Shown piece by piece: positions 1-8,935 of a stretch of DNA of 27,135 bases. The translations under genes were made by a program, and so were the position numbers. Origin of the DNA: an uncultured Clostridia bacterium (GTDB lineage Bacteria; Bacillota; Clostridia; TANB77; CAG-508); contig CAQUBD010000024.1 of the NCBI GenBank assembly GCA_948891265.1, positions 1-27,135 on the forward strand, written 5' to 3'. The notes below the pieces were generated by a model. That model saw only the letters and a list, made by a program, of their open reading frames with translations, had not been told where the DNA came from and did not search any database. Numbering within the stretch: position 1 is the first letter of the stretch; every line of letters begins with the position of its first letter.

Positions 1-66
1 TTATTTTAGATAATATGAAGAGAAGTAATATAAATGATAAAAATTAAATTTAAAAGAAATAGATTA

Positions 67-95
67 TTTACAAATAGCTAACTTATAGATATAAT
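67..95 (+). promoter_or_regulatory. Promoter of the pilin-like gene
   Basis: TTTACA at 67-72 and TATAAT at 90-95 are separated by exactly 17 bases, a sigma-A-type promoter. It lies about 70 bases upstream of the start codon at 166, whose ribosome site AGGAGG sits just before it. Confidence 0.6.
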
Positions 96-165
96 AATGA
101 TATAGATACAAACTACAGATGTATGAGAAGAAAAATAAAGGAAAAAATATACATAGGAGGAAAAG

Positions 166-918
166 ATGGAAAGAGTACATATAAAAGAAAAAGGAATAAC
201 AATAATTACACTAGTGATAACAATAATAATACTTTTGATATTAGCAGGGATAAGTATAGCTTCATTAGTGGGAAATGAAGGGTTAATAAATAAAACTAAA
301 AAGGCAAAAAGTGATTATGAAAATGCACAAGAGGAAGAATTAGCAATGTTAGATGAATATGGTAATTTTATTAATTCTGGAGATATAGGTAATACAGGAA
401 GTACTGGACAGAATGTAGAAACAATAGAAGTAACTAAATTAGTAAGCGATATGCAAGAGATGAAAAAACAAATAGAAGAATTAAAAAATACAACAACTAC
501 ATCTACAACAATTGATAAAGTTTATCCTGTAGGAAGTATATATATGAGCGTTGATCAAACAAATCCTTCAGAATTATTTGGAGGTAGTTGGACTGTGTGG
601 GGTTCTGGAAAAGTTCCTGTAGGAGTGAATACAGCAGATGGTGATTTTAATGTATCAGAGAAAACAGGGGGAGAGAAAACACATACATTATCTATACATG
701 AGATGCCAGCTCATAATCATTCTATTACGGCTGAAGGAATGACTAGATATGAATTATTAGCAGATATTGGACTAACCAATAATGAGTGGGGTATACACTG
801 GCAGACAACAGAAGGATTTAGAGCTAATAAAGGGATAATGAATAATACTGGTGGAAATGCACCACACAATAATTTACAACCATATATAACTTGTTATATG
901 TGGAAAAGAGTGAGTTAA
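166..918 (+). CDS. Pilin-like N-terminus fused to a phage tail-collar-like domain
   Basis: This 250-aa protein is probably exported and anchored or assembled at the cell surface. Residues 8-32 (KEKGITIITLVITIIILLIL) form a short basic leader, a G-I junction and a hydrophobic helix, as in class III prepilin signals; the usual glutamate at +5 is a threonine. A helical, charged linker follows, with a Thr-rich stretch near 108-116. From about residue 117 the sequence reads like a tail-collar/receptor-binding fibre tip: PVGSIYMS, FGGSW, a G-K-V-P-V-G segment, MPAHNHS (an H-x-H metal-site motif) and a closing NNLQPYITCYMWKR. AGGAGG lies 5-10 bases before the ATG and decides the start. It is a single-gene unit with its own promoter and terminator. 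The two domain calls are from motif recognition; that the fibre tip is displayed on a pilus-like stem is inference. Confidence 0.75.
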   Translation: MERVHIKEKGITIITLVITIIILLILAGISIASLVGNEGLINKTKKAKSDYENAQEEELAMLDEYGNFINSGDIGNTGSTGQNVETIEVTKLVSDMQEMKKQIEELKNTTTTSTTIDKVYPVGSIYMSVDQTNPSELFGGSWTVWGSGKVPVGVNTADGDFNVSEKTGGEKTHTLSIHEMPAHNHSITAEGMTRYELLADIGLTNNEWGIHWQTTEGFRANKGIMNNTGGNAPHNNLQPYITCYMWKRVS

Positions 919-940
919 TAGTTAATAAACTGCAAATATT

Positions 941-988
941 AAAAGCGAGAAAAAAGTCTAAACCTACAAACTTTTTTCTTGCTTTTTG
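941..988 (+). terminator. Rho-independent terminator after the pilin-like gene
   Basis: Arms 941-957 and 970-987 pair over about 16 bases (AAAAGCGAGAAAAAAGT with ACTTTTTTCTTGCTTTT, one mismatch). The descending arm supplies the T-rich tail. Confidence 0.75.
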
Positions 989-1022
989 TCATTTTATATA
1001 GTAATATATAAACAGCAAATAA

Positions 1023-1059
1023 AACTGATACAAAAAGGTGTGACTCCATTGTTTCAGTT
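1023..1059. repeat. Intergenic hairpin, CAAAAAGG family, copy 1
   Basis: AACTGATACAA (1023-1033) and TTGTTTCAGTT (1049-1059) are inverted repeats with one mismatch. The loop AAAGGTGTGACTCCA resembles that of the next hairpin. It is a degenerate relative of the copy at 1073-1103. Confidence 0.55.
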
Positions 1060-1072
1060 AACAAAATAGAAA

Positions 1073-1103
1073 TGTGACAAAAAGGTACGTCCCCTTTGTC
1101 ACA
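1073..1103. repeat. Intergenic hairpin, CAAAAAGG family, copy 2
   Basis: TGTGACAAA and TTTGTCACA form a perfect 9-bp stem around AAGGTACGTCCCC. It ends only a few bases before the smc ribosome site. Related hairpins occur at 1023, 4663, 24786 and 24831. GGGGAC-type hairpins of this style are known as dispersed REP-like elements in Firmicutes; that link is inference. Confidence 0.65.
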
Positions 1104-1125
1104 AAAGTTGGAGTGAAAATAAAAG

Positions 1126-4100
1126 ATGTATTTAAAAAGATTAGAATTACAAGGGTTTAAATCCTTTGCAGATAAAACTATATTAGAATTAAGACCAGGA
1201 ATAACAACAGCAATTGGACCAAATGGGTCAGGAAAAAGTAATATATCAGATGCTATAAGATGGGTACTAGGGGAGCAAAGTATGAAATCCCTAAGGGGTG
1301 CGAAGTCTTTAGATGTTATTTTTGCTGGTACTCAAAATAGAAAGTCTCTAGGTTTTGCAGAGGCATCTTTGGTGTTCGATAATTCGGATGGAGCATTACC
1401 AATTGAATATACAGAAGTTACTGTTACAAGAAAGATATATAGAAGTGGTGAAACTGGTTATTATATAAATAAAGTTCCATGTAGATTAAAAGATATTTTG
1501 GAATTATTTATGGATACTGGTATTGGAAAAGATGGATATTCTATTATTGGACAAGGGAAGATTGATGAGATTTTAAGTAATAAGTCAGAAGATAGAAGAC
1601 ATATTTTTGAAGAAGCTGCGGGAATTGTAAAATATAGATCAAGAAAAGAAGAGTCTGAGAAAAAGTTAGAACATACAAAGTTAAATCTTCTTAGAATAAA
1701 TGATATTTTGTCTGAAATTGAAGGCAATTTAGAGCCACTTCAAATGCAATCAGATAAGGCTAAAAAATATTTGAATTTAAGAGAAGAGTTAAAAAGTATT
1801 GAAATTGGTTTATTTGTGTACAACATTGAAAAATATAAAAAAGATTTAGAAGAACTAGTACAAGCAATTGAAGTAATGCAACAAAACAGTAATGCAGAAG
1901 AGGAAAAATTAGAAAATATAAAAAAATTAAAAGAAGAGTTAAAATTAAGCATAGATAGTATAACAGAAGAAATTGAAAATATGTCTAACATAGGATTTGA
2001 AAGTCAAAAGCAAATTGAACAATTAAATTCTGATATTAATGTGGCAAAAACAAGAATTACAAATAATAATGAAAATAGTGGAAGATTTGCAAAAGAAATT
2101 GAAGAGCAAAACACAAGAATTACTGAATTAAATGAAGAATTAGAGCAAAAAGAAGCAAGAAAAGATAGCTTAAAACAAAATAAAGAAAAGTTTGAAAAAG
2201 AGTTAAATGAAAAACAAGCTGAACTTGATAAATTAACACAAAAATTATCTGCTAAGGAACTTGAAATTGAAGGATACAAACAAACTGTAGAGCAAAATAC
2301 AGATAAAAAATATGAACTACAATCAGATATAAATACACAAAATATAAACTATCAAAACTATGAAAAAAGACAATCACAAATAAAACAAGAAATGCAATCA
2401 ACAATTTCTGAATTAGATGCTACAAGAATGAATAAAGAAGAAATAGCAAAACAGTTTAATGAGATAGAAAATAAAAGAAATAAAGCACAAAAATCATTAG
2501 ATGAAGTTGCTAAACAAAGAGAAGAAGCTAATCAAAAAATAAAATCTTTTGAAAGCAATATAAATATTTTATCTGGAGACATGAGAGTAAAAGAGTCAAA
2601 ATTGAAATTCTTAATAGAAACTGAAAAAGAAAAGGAAGGTTATATTAAGAGTGTTAAATCTTTGCTAAAAGACTGTGAAAATGTAAAAGAATTAGGAAAA
2701 GGAATGCATGGTGTTTTAGCAAATATTATAGAAGTTCCAGATGAATTAGAAACAGCAATTGAAATGTGCTTAGGAGCAAGCCTTCAAAACATAGTAACAG
2801 AAACTGAAGATGATGCAAAAAAATTGGTAGAGCATCTAAGAAAAAATAATTTAGGAAGAGCATCATTTTTACCAATATCATCTGTTAAAGGAAAAAAACT
2901 AGATAAAATCAGGGGAAATCAAAATGGCATAATAGGAATTGCATCAGATTTAGTAAAATACAACAAAAAATATGAGCAAATTATTCAAAATCTACTTGGA
3001 AGAACAGTTATTGTAAGTAATATGGATATTGCTATAAGAGTGGCAAAAGATAATGGATATACATTTAGAATAGTAACAAAAGATGGAGATTTGATTAATC
3101 CATCAGGAGCTATAACAGGTGGTTCAGTTGCTAAGAAAACTGTAAATATTTTAGGTAGAGGAAAAGAAATTGAAAAATTAGAAAAAGAAATCAATAATTT
3201 AAGACAAAAAATAGAAAAACTACAAAATGATAAGCAAAATTATGAAGAATCAATTGAAGGAATTTTAGAATTATCATCAAATTTAGAAAAACAATTACAA
3301 GAAATAGATATTACATATGCAACAGAAAAACAAAAAATAATTTCAATTGATGAAAACATAGAAAAACTTCAAAAACGCTTAGCAAGACTAAAAGAAGAAC
3401 AAGCAAATCTTGAAAAACAAAAAGAAGAAGCAATTCAAAATAGACAAAATATTGAAAAAGAAATACAAGAGATAATTGCAAAAAATGAAGAACTATCTAA
3501 AATAATAAATGAATTTGCTGAACTTAATAAAGATGACCAAAAATATATTGATGACTTAAATTTTGACATTACTAATTTAAAAATATCTGTATCATCATTT
3601 GATGAAAGCGAAAGTTCAATACAAGAAATACAAGAAAGAATTAATCAGGAATTAGAAAATACAAAACAAAGTATTGAAAACAAGAAAAATCAAATAAATC
3701 AAATTAAATTAGATAATGAAGGTTTAGAAAAATCAATTCAAGAAACACTTCAAAAAATAGAAGAAATAAAACGAAGTGTACAAAACAGTAGCACAAAAGT
3801 TGAAGAACTAAAACAAGAAAGAAACTTAAAAAATGAAAAACTTTCAAAACAAGAAGATGAATTAACAGCTAAATTTAAAATTATAGAAGACTTAAAAGGA
3901 CAACTTGTAAAATTAGATGTTAAGAAAACAAAAATTGAAGAAGACATTAATTCAATATACAACAAAATGTGGGAAGAATATGAACTTACACCAAATAATG
4001 TAGGAGAATATCCAAAACCAGAAAATGTTCAAACAACACAAAGAAGAGTAAATGTATTAAGAACAGAAATAAAAGAACTTGGAAGTGTTAATATAGATGC

Positions 4101-4674
4101 TATTGAAGAATACAAAAACTTAAAAGATAGATATGATTTTATGAGTGAACAAAGATTAGATCTAGAAAACACAATGAGCAAACTAAGAAATGTAATTTCA
4201 GAAATGACACAAATAATGAAAGAACAATTCAAAGAACAATTTAAAGTTATAAATAAAAACTTTGGAGAAGTATTTGCAGAATTATTTGGCGGTGGAAAAG
4301 CAGAATTAAAACTAGAAGATGAAAACAATATTTTAGAATGTGGAATAGAAATAACTGTACAACCACCAGGAAAGAAACTACAAAGCATGACATTATTATC
4401 AGGTGGGGAAAAAGCATTTACCGCAATTGCATTACTATTTGCAATTTTAAAGATAAATCCAGCACCATTCTGTGTACTAGATGAAATTGAAGCAGCTTTA
4501 GATGATGTAAATGTATTTAGATATGCAGAATATTTAAAGAAATTTTCTAAAGATACTCAATTCTTGGTTATTACACATAGAAAGGGAACAATGGAAGTTG
4601 CAGATACTGTGTATGGTGTAACTATGGAAGAAAGTGGAATTTCTAAGTTGTTATCTATGAAAATGTCCCATTAG
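1126..4674 (+). CDS. smc: Chromosome segregation protein SMC
   Basis: This ATPase of the SMC-ScpAB condensin compacts and segregates the chromosome. The 1182-aa length is standard for bacterial SMC. The N-terminal head has Walker A GPNGSGKSN at residues 31-39. Two long Glu/Lys-rich coiled coils (about 170-500 and 680-1010) flank a hinge around 520-670 with GVLANIIEVP and the glycine-rich GAITGGS. The C-terminal head has the signature LLSGGEKAF near 1090 and Walker B FCVLDEIEAALDD near 1115-1128. GGAGTG 10 bases upstream marks the ATG. No scpA or scpB lies in the window, and the gene stands alone rather than next to rnc/ftsY as in Bacillus. The stop codon lies inside a GTCCC-ATTA-GGGAC hairpin, so the last three or four residues may derive from an inserted repeat. 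Confidence 0.97.
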   Translation: MYLKRLELQGFKSFADKTILELRPGITTAIGPNGSGKSNISDAIRWVLGEQSMKSLRGAKSLDVIFAGTQNRKSLGFAEASLVFDNSDGALPIEYTEVTVTRKIYRSGETGYYINKVPCRLKDILELFMDTGIGKDGYSIIGQGKIDEILSNKSEDRRHIFEEAAGIVKYRSRKEESEKKLEHTKLNLLRINDILSEIEGNLEPLQMQSDKAKKYLNLREELKSIEIGLFVYNIEKYKKDLEELVQAIEVMQQNSNAEEEKLENIKKLKEELKLSIDSITEEIENMSNIGFESQKQIEQLNSDINVAKTRITNNNENSGRFAKEIEEQNTRITELNEELEQKEARKDSLKQNKEKFEKELNEKQAELDKLTQKLSAKELEIEGYKQTVEQNTDKKYELQSDINTQNINYQNYEKRQSQIKQEMQSTISELDATRMNKEEIAKQFNEIENKRNKAQKSLDEVAKQREEANQKIKSFESNINILSGDMRVKESKLKFLIETEKEKEGYIKSVKSLLKDCENVKELGKGMHGVLANIIEVPDELETAIEMCLGASLQNIVTETEDDAKKLVEHLRKNNLGRASFLPISSVKGKKLDKIRGNQNGIIGIASDLVKYNKKYEQIIQNLLGRTVIVSNMDIAIRVAKDNGYTFRIVTKDGDLINPSGAITGGSVAKKTVNILGRGKEIEKLEKEINNLRQKIEKLQNDKQNYEESIEGILELSSNLEKQLQEIDITYATEKQKIISIDENIEKLQKRLARLKEEQANLEKQKEEAIQNRQNIEKEIQEIIAKNEELSKIINEFAELNKDDQKYIDDLNFDITNLKISVSSFDESESSIQEIQERINQELENTKQSIENKKNQINQIKLDNEGLEKSIQETLQKIEEIKRSVQNSSTKVEELKQERNLKNEKLSKQEDELTAKFKIIEDLKGQLVKLDVKKTKIEEDINSIYNKMWEEYELTPNNVGEYPKPENVQTTQRRVNVLRTEIKELGSVNIDAIEEYKNLKDRYDFMSEQRLDLENTMSKLRNVISEMTQIMKEQFKEQFKVINKNFGEVFAELFGGGKAELKLEDENNILECGIEITVQPPGKKLQSMTLLSGGEKAFTAIALLFAILKINPAPFCVLDEIEAALDDVNVFRYAEYLKKFSKDTQFLVITHRKGTMEVADTVYGVTMEESGISKLLSMKMSH

Positions 4675-4769
4675 GGACGTTTTAAGTCAGCTGTTCAAGC
4701 TCTGCTTGTTACAGATGACTTATGCAGAATTTGTGAAACAAATTCTACCTACATTATTTGGGGACACAT
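4663..4769. repeat. Multi-hairpin intergenic element at the 3' end of smc
   Basis: Three nested or adjacent inverted repeats fill this stretch. ATGTCCC/GGGACGT sits over the smc stop. TAAGTCAGCTGT (4683-4694) pairs with ACAGATGACTTA (4711-4722) with one mismatch. AGAATTTGT (4726-4734) pairs perfectly with ACAAATTCT (4738-4746). TGTCCC at the left and GGGGACA at 4760-4766 can close the whole region into a branched structure. I see no open frame. It looks like a small palindromic repeat or MITE-like remnant, or a structured RNA. Confidence 0.55.
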
Positions 4770-4784
4770 CTTGTTAAATAAATG

Positions 4785-4822
4785 AAAAAACGGCGGAACT
4801 TAATTACTTTCCACCGTTTTTT
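4785..4822 (-). terminator. Terminator of the 66-aa gene
   Basis: On the minus strand AAAAAACGGTGGAAA pairs with TTCCGCCGTTTTTT through one G-T wobble and ends in six Ts. It follows the 66-aa gene by about 22 bases. Read on the plus strand it has one mismatch and may also stop smc transcripts. Confidence 0.75.
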
Positions 4823-4843
4823 ATGTGCTGTGATTAAGATACT

Positions 4844-5044
4844 TTATACAGTAAGGCCCATTGCCTCAGCCTTTTTCTTGCAGAACTTTACCTGCTTATC
4901 ATTGACACTGTATTTACCAATCTCAATTTTTTGGTCAAGTAGAGCAAGATTGTTTAACCAAAGAATGAAATCTTTGAACAGATTCCGATTATCGGTTGTT
5001 GCTGTCATTGATTTTTTAGGACCTTCTAAAGTAATTTTGTACAT
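4844..5044 (-). CDS. 66-aa orphan protein
   Basis: I do not recognise this family. The case for a real gene is its signals: a consensus promoter (TTGCTT-17-TATAAT), AGGAGG at 5055-5060 ten bases before the ATG, and a strong terminator just after the stop. The protein is soluble and basic, with no membrane segment or cysteine pair; the middle FKDFILWLNN and QVKFCKKKAEAMGL look helical. Base use is richer in GC than the neighbours (CTG, GGC, GGG and one CGG at codon 20), suggesting recent acquisition. It is convergent with smc and lies downstream of ytaF on the same strand, but has its own promoter. Confidence 0.6.
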   Translation of the reverse strand: MYKITLEGPKKSMTATTDNRNLFKDFILWLNNLALLDQKIEIGKYSVNDKQVKFCKKKAEAMGLTV

Positions 5045-5077
5045 AATGTATATGCCTCCTATATAATTGATAAATTA

Positions 5078-5106
5078 ATTATAACACAATTTTTCCAATA
5101 AAGCAA
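5078..5106 (-). promoter_or_regulatory. Promoter of the 66-aa gene
   Basis: On the minus strand TTGCTT (5101-5106) and TATAAT (5078-5083) are 17 bases apart. It starts just after the ytaF stop, so the small gene is expressed independently of ytaF. Confidence 0.65.
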
Positions 5107-5109
5107 GAG

Positions 5110-5691
5110 TTAACATAAGAAAAATTTCCCTAACCCAATAAATATAAGTAAAATTCCAGAAATTATAGACCAAATATTTTCAGGAAGTTTATAAAATTTA
5201 TTAATATTTGCACCGATACAATTACCCAAACTTAAAAAGAATAATTGAAAAATACTAACTAAAATAGGAAAAAGTTTCAAGTTTATATTAATAATACAAC
5301 CACCTATGCCAATACACAAACTATCTAAAGAAAGAGCAATTGCTAAGAATATTGATTCTTTTGGATCAATGACTTTTGAATTATCTAAATCGCTACAAAT
5401 GGGATTATTAAATACATTAGAAGAAGTGGATTTCTTTTTTAATGCTTCAAAACATATATATGTTCCCATAAATACTAGAATAACTGTTCCTATCAATTTA
5501 GTAATGAAAACAGGAAAAATAGCTTGGATAATATTTCCTAAAAATATGGATAAGTATGTTATAAATGTAGAAATTACAAATAGTATTATTTTCCCTATTA
5601 ATGATATTTTTGTATTTTGTATTCCATATGTAATTCCTATTCCAAGTGAATCTATGCTACTTGAAATTGCTAGTAAAATAGAATTTAACAT
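5110..5691 (-). CDS. ytaF: MntP/YtaF-family membrane protein
   Basis: This 193-aa, six-helix membrane protein belongs to the MntP (manganese exporter) superfamily and is closest by eye to the sporulation-associated YtaF branch. The family's internal duplication is visible: SSSIDSLGIGITYG near residues 10-23 and ALSLDSLCIGIGG near 118-130, each with the conserved Asp in a membrane helix. A hydrophilic loop of about 25 residues separates the halves. AAGAGGTG a few bases upstream of the ATG supports the start. The length fits the family (about 190-210 aa). Substrate is not proven; YtaF homologues have no established transport role, so metal export is family-level inference. Confidence 0.82.
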   Translation of the reverse strand: MLNSILLAISSSIDSLGIGITYGIQNTKISLIGKIILFVISTFITYLSIFLGNIIQAIFPVFITKLIGTVILVFMGTYICFEALKKKSTSSNVFNNPICSDLDNSKVIDPKESIFLAIALSLDSLCIGIGGCIININLKLFPILVSIFQLFFLSLGNCIGANINKFYKLPENIWSIISGILLIFIGLGKFFLC

Positions 5692-5818
5692 AATAACACC
5701 TCTTAAGCATAATATGACAAATTATAGTAAAAAGTTATTGCATTTTTATGTAAAATATGATATAAAATTAAAGATACTATAAACATTATTTCAGCCATGT
5801 ATGGCAGAAAGGGATATT

Positions 5819-6082
5819 ATGGAATATGCTTTTTATACAGAATGTACATTTATTTCAAACTTATATGCAATTTTTAATATTACTATTAAAAGAAATTATG
5901 TTGATAAAAATGGACGGAATGTAGTATATGAAGGAAATGTAATAATTGATGAACAATTAAATATCGATTCTGATGGAAATTTGTGTTATGAAGAATTTGA
6001 CGATACCAAGCTTATTAAAGAAAGAATAAGAGAAGCTAGAAATAAATGTATTAGAAGAGCAAAGTGGATTTTTCGTTATTAA
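5819..6082 (+). CDS. 87-aa orphan protein
   Basis: I do not recognise this protein. It has no membrane segment. It shows an aromatic, beta-rich N-terminal half (EGNVIIDEQLNIDSDGNL) and a basic helical tail (KLIKERIREARNKCIRRAKW). The ATG at 5819 is preferred over the in-frame ATG at 5801 because AGAAAGGGA lies 5 bases before it, while nothing resembling a ribosome site precedes 5801. A strong terminator follows the stop immediately. Codon 33 is CGG, one of only two in-frame CGG codons in the intact genes of the window. It is divergent from ytaF. Confidence 0.55.
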   Translation: MEYAFYTECTFISNLYAIFNITIKRNYVDKNGRNVVYEGNVIIDEQLNIDSDGNLCYEEFDDTKLIKERIREARNKCIRRAKWIFRY

Positions 6083-6114
6083 TAAGAATTAGACCTTCGG
6101 GTCTTTTTCTTATT
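6081..6114 (+). terminator. Terminator after the 87-aa gene
   Basis: AATAAGAA and AGACC pair with GGTCT and TTCTTATT, with one 2-nt internal loop and a UUCG tetraloop. The stem begins in the stop codon. Confidence 0.75.
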
Positions 6115-6247
6115 GTATGGAAAATTAAAAATTTTCGTATACAACAGAAACATAAATATATAGTATAACAAAAATATTAGTAATAAAAAAGTACAAGCCA
6201 CATATATTTTAAAGAAAAGAAATTCATAAGAAAAAGGAGTGTATTTT

Positions 6248-8920
6248 ATGTGGCATACTATAAGAAAAGAGGAAGTTTTAAAAAAACTAGATACGAATGA
6301 AAAAACAGGATTATCAGAAGAATCTGTTAAAAAGAGACAACAAGAATATGGGAAAAATAAATTAGAGGAGAAGAAAAAAGAAAGTTGTTTTATAAAATTT
6401 ATAAAACAATTTAATGACTTTATGATAATTATTCTAATTTTAGCATCTATAATATCAGCAATCGTATCTAGAATGCAAGGAGAAAATGATTATGTGGATT
6501 CAATTATAATTATAGGTATAGTTGTTTTTAATGCACTAATGGGGGTTATACAAGAGGCAAAAGCAGAGAAATCAATAGAGGCATTAAAACAGATGACTCC
6601 TCAAATTGCGAAAGTAATAAGAAATGGTAAAAAAATAGATATAAATGCCGAAGAATTAGTAAAAGGGGATATTATAGAACTTGAAGCTGGAAATTTTGTG
6701 CCTGCAGATTGTAGAATACTTGAAAGTCATAATTTAAAAATAGAAGAATCATCTTTAACAGGAGAAACTGAACCATCACTAAAAGATGCAAATATGATAT
6801 GTAAAAAGGATATTCCTTTAGGAGATATGAAAAATTCAGCTTTTATGGCAAGTATCACAGTAAATGGACACGGAAAGGCAGTTGTTACAGATATAGGAAT
6901 GAACACAAAAGTAGGACAGATTGCTAGTATGATAATAGAAGATGAAGCACCAGAGACACCATTACAAAAAAAATTAGGAGAAGTTGGTAAAATATTAGGA
7001 CTAGCATGTTTAGCAATTTGTATTATAATATTTGTTATGGGACTAATAAAACATGTAGAGCCTGTAGAAATGTTTATGACTGCAGTAGGATTAGCTGTTG
7101 CAGCAATTCCAGAAGGATTACCAGCGATAGTTACTATTATGCTCTCAATAGGAGTTACTAAAATGGCAAGAAAAAATAGCATAATTAGAAAGCTACCAGC
7201 AGTTGAAACACTTGGGAGTAGTAGTGTGATTTGTTCAGATAAGACAGGAACATTAACTCAAAATAAAATGAAAGTGGTTGATGTAAGAAGCAAAAATAAA
7301 AAATTTATAATAGAATTAGGAACATTATGCACAGATTGCGAAATAATTGTGGAAAATGAAAATAGAAATGTAAGTGGAGAGCCAACTGAAAAAGCTATAG
7401 TAGAAGAATGTGTTAATATGGGTGTATTAAAAAGCGAATTAGAAATGCTTATGCCAAGAGTTAATGAAATTCCATTTGATTCAAATAGAAAAATGATGAC
7501 AACAATACACAAAATAGGAAGTAAATATCGTATAATTACAAAAGGAGCACCAGACGTATTATTACAAAGATGTACAAAGGCAGTCCAAGAAGTAAATTCA
7601 ATAGGAAATCAATATAATATAAAAGTCGAGGCTTTAGGAATTTCACGTATACAAAATGATAATAGGCAAATGGCTCAAAGAGCATTAAGAGTAATTGCTG
7701 TGGCATATAAAGATATAGATTATTTACCAAGTAAAATTGATACATCAAGTATAGAAAATGACTTAACATTTGTAGGATTAATAGGAATGATAGATCCACC
7801 AAGAGAAGGAGTAAAAGAAGCAGTAAAAACATGTAAACAAGCGGGAATAAAAACTGTAATGATAACAGGAGATCACTTAGAAACAGCAAAAGCTATTGCA
7901 AAAGACTTAGGAATATTAGGAGTAAAAGATAAAGCAATAACAGGACAAGAACTAGATAAAATAACACAAGATAAGCTAGAAAAAGATATAAAAGAATATG
8001 CTGTATTTGCAAGAGTCACACCTGAACATAAAGTTAGAATTGTAAAAGCATGGCAAAGAAATGGTGCAGTAGTAGCGATGACTGGTGATGGTGTAAATGA
8101 TAGCCCTGCTCTAAAAAATGCAGATATAGGAATTGCAATGGGAAAAAATGGCACAGATGTTGCTAAAAATGCCGCTGATATCATTCTTACAGATGATAAT
8201 TTTGTAACAATCGTAGAAGCGGTGAAACAAGGAAGAAATATATATGATAATATCAAAAAAGCTATACATTTCTTAATTGCTACAAATATTGGAGAAATAG
8301 TAACAATTTTTATGGGACTAGTATTAGGATTAAAATCTCCATTACTTGCAATTCAATTATTATGGATAAATTTAGTAACGGATTCATTACCAGCAATAGC
8401 GTTAGGACTTGAAAAACCTGAAAAAGATATAATGAATAGAGAACCAGTAAATAGTAAAAAAGGAATTTTTGCAGATGGATTATGGAATAAAATTGCAGTG
8501 GAAGGAATAATGATAGGAATTCTAACCCTTGTGGCATTTAGTGTGGGAAATAAATATTTTGGATTAGAAGTTGGAAGAACAATGGCATTTTTATCTATAG
8601 GATTTTTAGAATTAATACATAGTTTTAACATTAAAAGTGAAAAATCAATATTTAAAACTGGAATTTTTGAAAATAAATATTTAGTAGGGAGCTTTGTTTT
8701 AGGTATTTTTATACAGACTATAGTAGTTATTATTCCAATTCTTGCTAATATTTTTGAAGTTGTTCCTTTAAATTTTACACAATGGATTATAACAATTTGT
8801 ATATCTTTAATACCTATACCTGTTATGGAAATTCAAAAAGCATTAGATAATAGGAATGAACATACAGTAAAAAATAGTAATTTTTTAAATGACAAAACAT
8901 CTCAAATAGAACGTATATGA
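6248..8920 (+). CDS. P2-type calcium-transporting ATPase
   Basis: This 890-aa P-type ATPase exports a cation, most likely Ca2+, across the cytoplasmic membrane using a phosphorylated Asp. In order: N-terminal cation-ATPase domain; actuator loop with TGE at 171-173; helix 4 with AAIPEGLPA, the SERCA-type Ca2+ ligand motif; CSDKTGT with the phosphorylated D331; nucleotide-binding region with KGAPD; TGDGVND at 612-618; helices 5 and 6 with ATNIGE and WINLVTDSLPA, again Ca2+ ligands; then four C-terminal helices. The ATG at 6248 is chosen because AAAAGGAGTG ends about 7 bases upstream; a GTG at 6239 lies inside that ribosome site. It is monocistronic. The ion assignment rests on the helix 4 to 6 motifs; Mn2+ (PMR1-like) is the main alternative. 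Confidence 0.93.
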   Translation: MWHTIRKEEVLKKLDTNEKTGLSEESVKKRQQEYGKNKLEEKKKESCFIKFIKQFNDFMIIILILASIISAIVSRMQGENDYVDSIIIIGIVVFNALMGVIQEAKAEKSIEALKQMTPQIAKVIRNGKKIDINAEELVKGDIIELEAGNFVPADCRILESHNLKIEESSLTGETEPSLKDANMICKKDIPLGDMKNSAFMASITVNGHGKAVVTDIGMNTKVGQIASMIIEDEAPETPLQKKLGEVGKILGLACLAICIIIFVMGLIKHVEPVEMFMTAVGLAVAAIPEGLPAIVTIMLSIGVTKMARKNSIIRKLPAVETLGSSSVICSDKTGTLTQNKMKVVDVRSKNKKFIIELGTLCTDCEIIVENENRNVSGEPTEKAIVEECVNMGVLKSELEMLMPRVNEIPFDSNRKMMTTIHKIGSKYRIITKGAPDVLLQRCTKAVQEVNSIGNQYNIKVEALGISRIQNDNRQMAQRALRVIAVAYKDIDYLPSKIDTSSIENDLTFVGLIGMIDPPREGVKEAVKTCKQAGIKTVMITGDHLETAKAIAKDLGILGVKDKAITGQELDKITQDKLEKDIKEYAVFARVTPEHKVRIVKAWQRNGAVVAMTGDGVNDSPALKNADIGIAMGKNGTDVAKNAADIILTDDNFVTIVEAVKQGRNIYDNIKKAIHFLIATNIGEIVTIFMGLVLGLKSPLLAIQLLWINLVTDSLPAIALGLEKPEKDIMNREPVNSKKGIFADGLWNKIAVEGIMIGILTLVAFSVGNKYFGLEVGRTMAFLSIGFLELIHSFNIKSEKSIFKTGIFENKYLVGSFVLGIFIQTIVVIIPILANIFEVVPLNFTQWIITICISLIPIPVMEIQKALDNRNEHTVKNSNFLNDKTSQIERI

Positions 8921-8935
8921 AATTAAAGCAAATAG

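Noticed and set aside
3..47. Possible 3' end of an upstream gene, open from the window edge to a TAA at 45-47
   Set aside because: Only 14 codons are visible and they match nothing; cannot be told from chance.
4782..5066. 94-codon open frame on the plus strand
   Set aside because: Antisense to the 66-aa gene, which has promoter, ribosome site and terminator; this frame has none.
5306..5782. 158-codon plus-strand frame
   Set aside because: Mirror of ytaF, which has clear family motifs; no ribosome site.
6239..6247. GTG start for the Ca2+ ATPase
   Set aside because: It lies inside the AAAAGGAGTG ribosome site; the ATG at 6248 is correctly spaced.
7536..7889. Leucine-rich minus-strand frame and similar long reverse frames within smc, the ATPase and comM
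   Set aside because: Low-complexity shadows of A-rich codons in real genes on the other strand.
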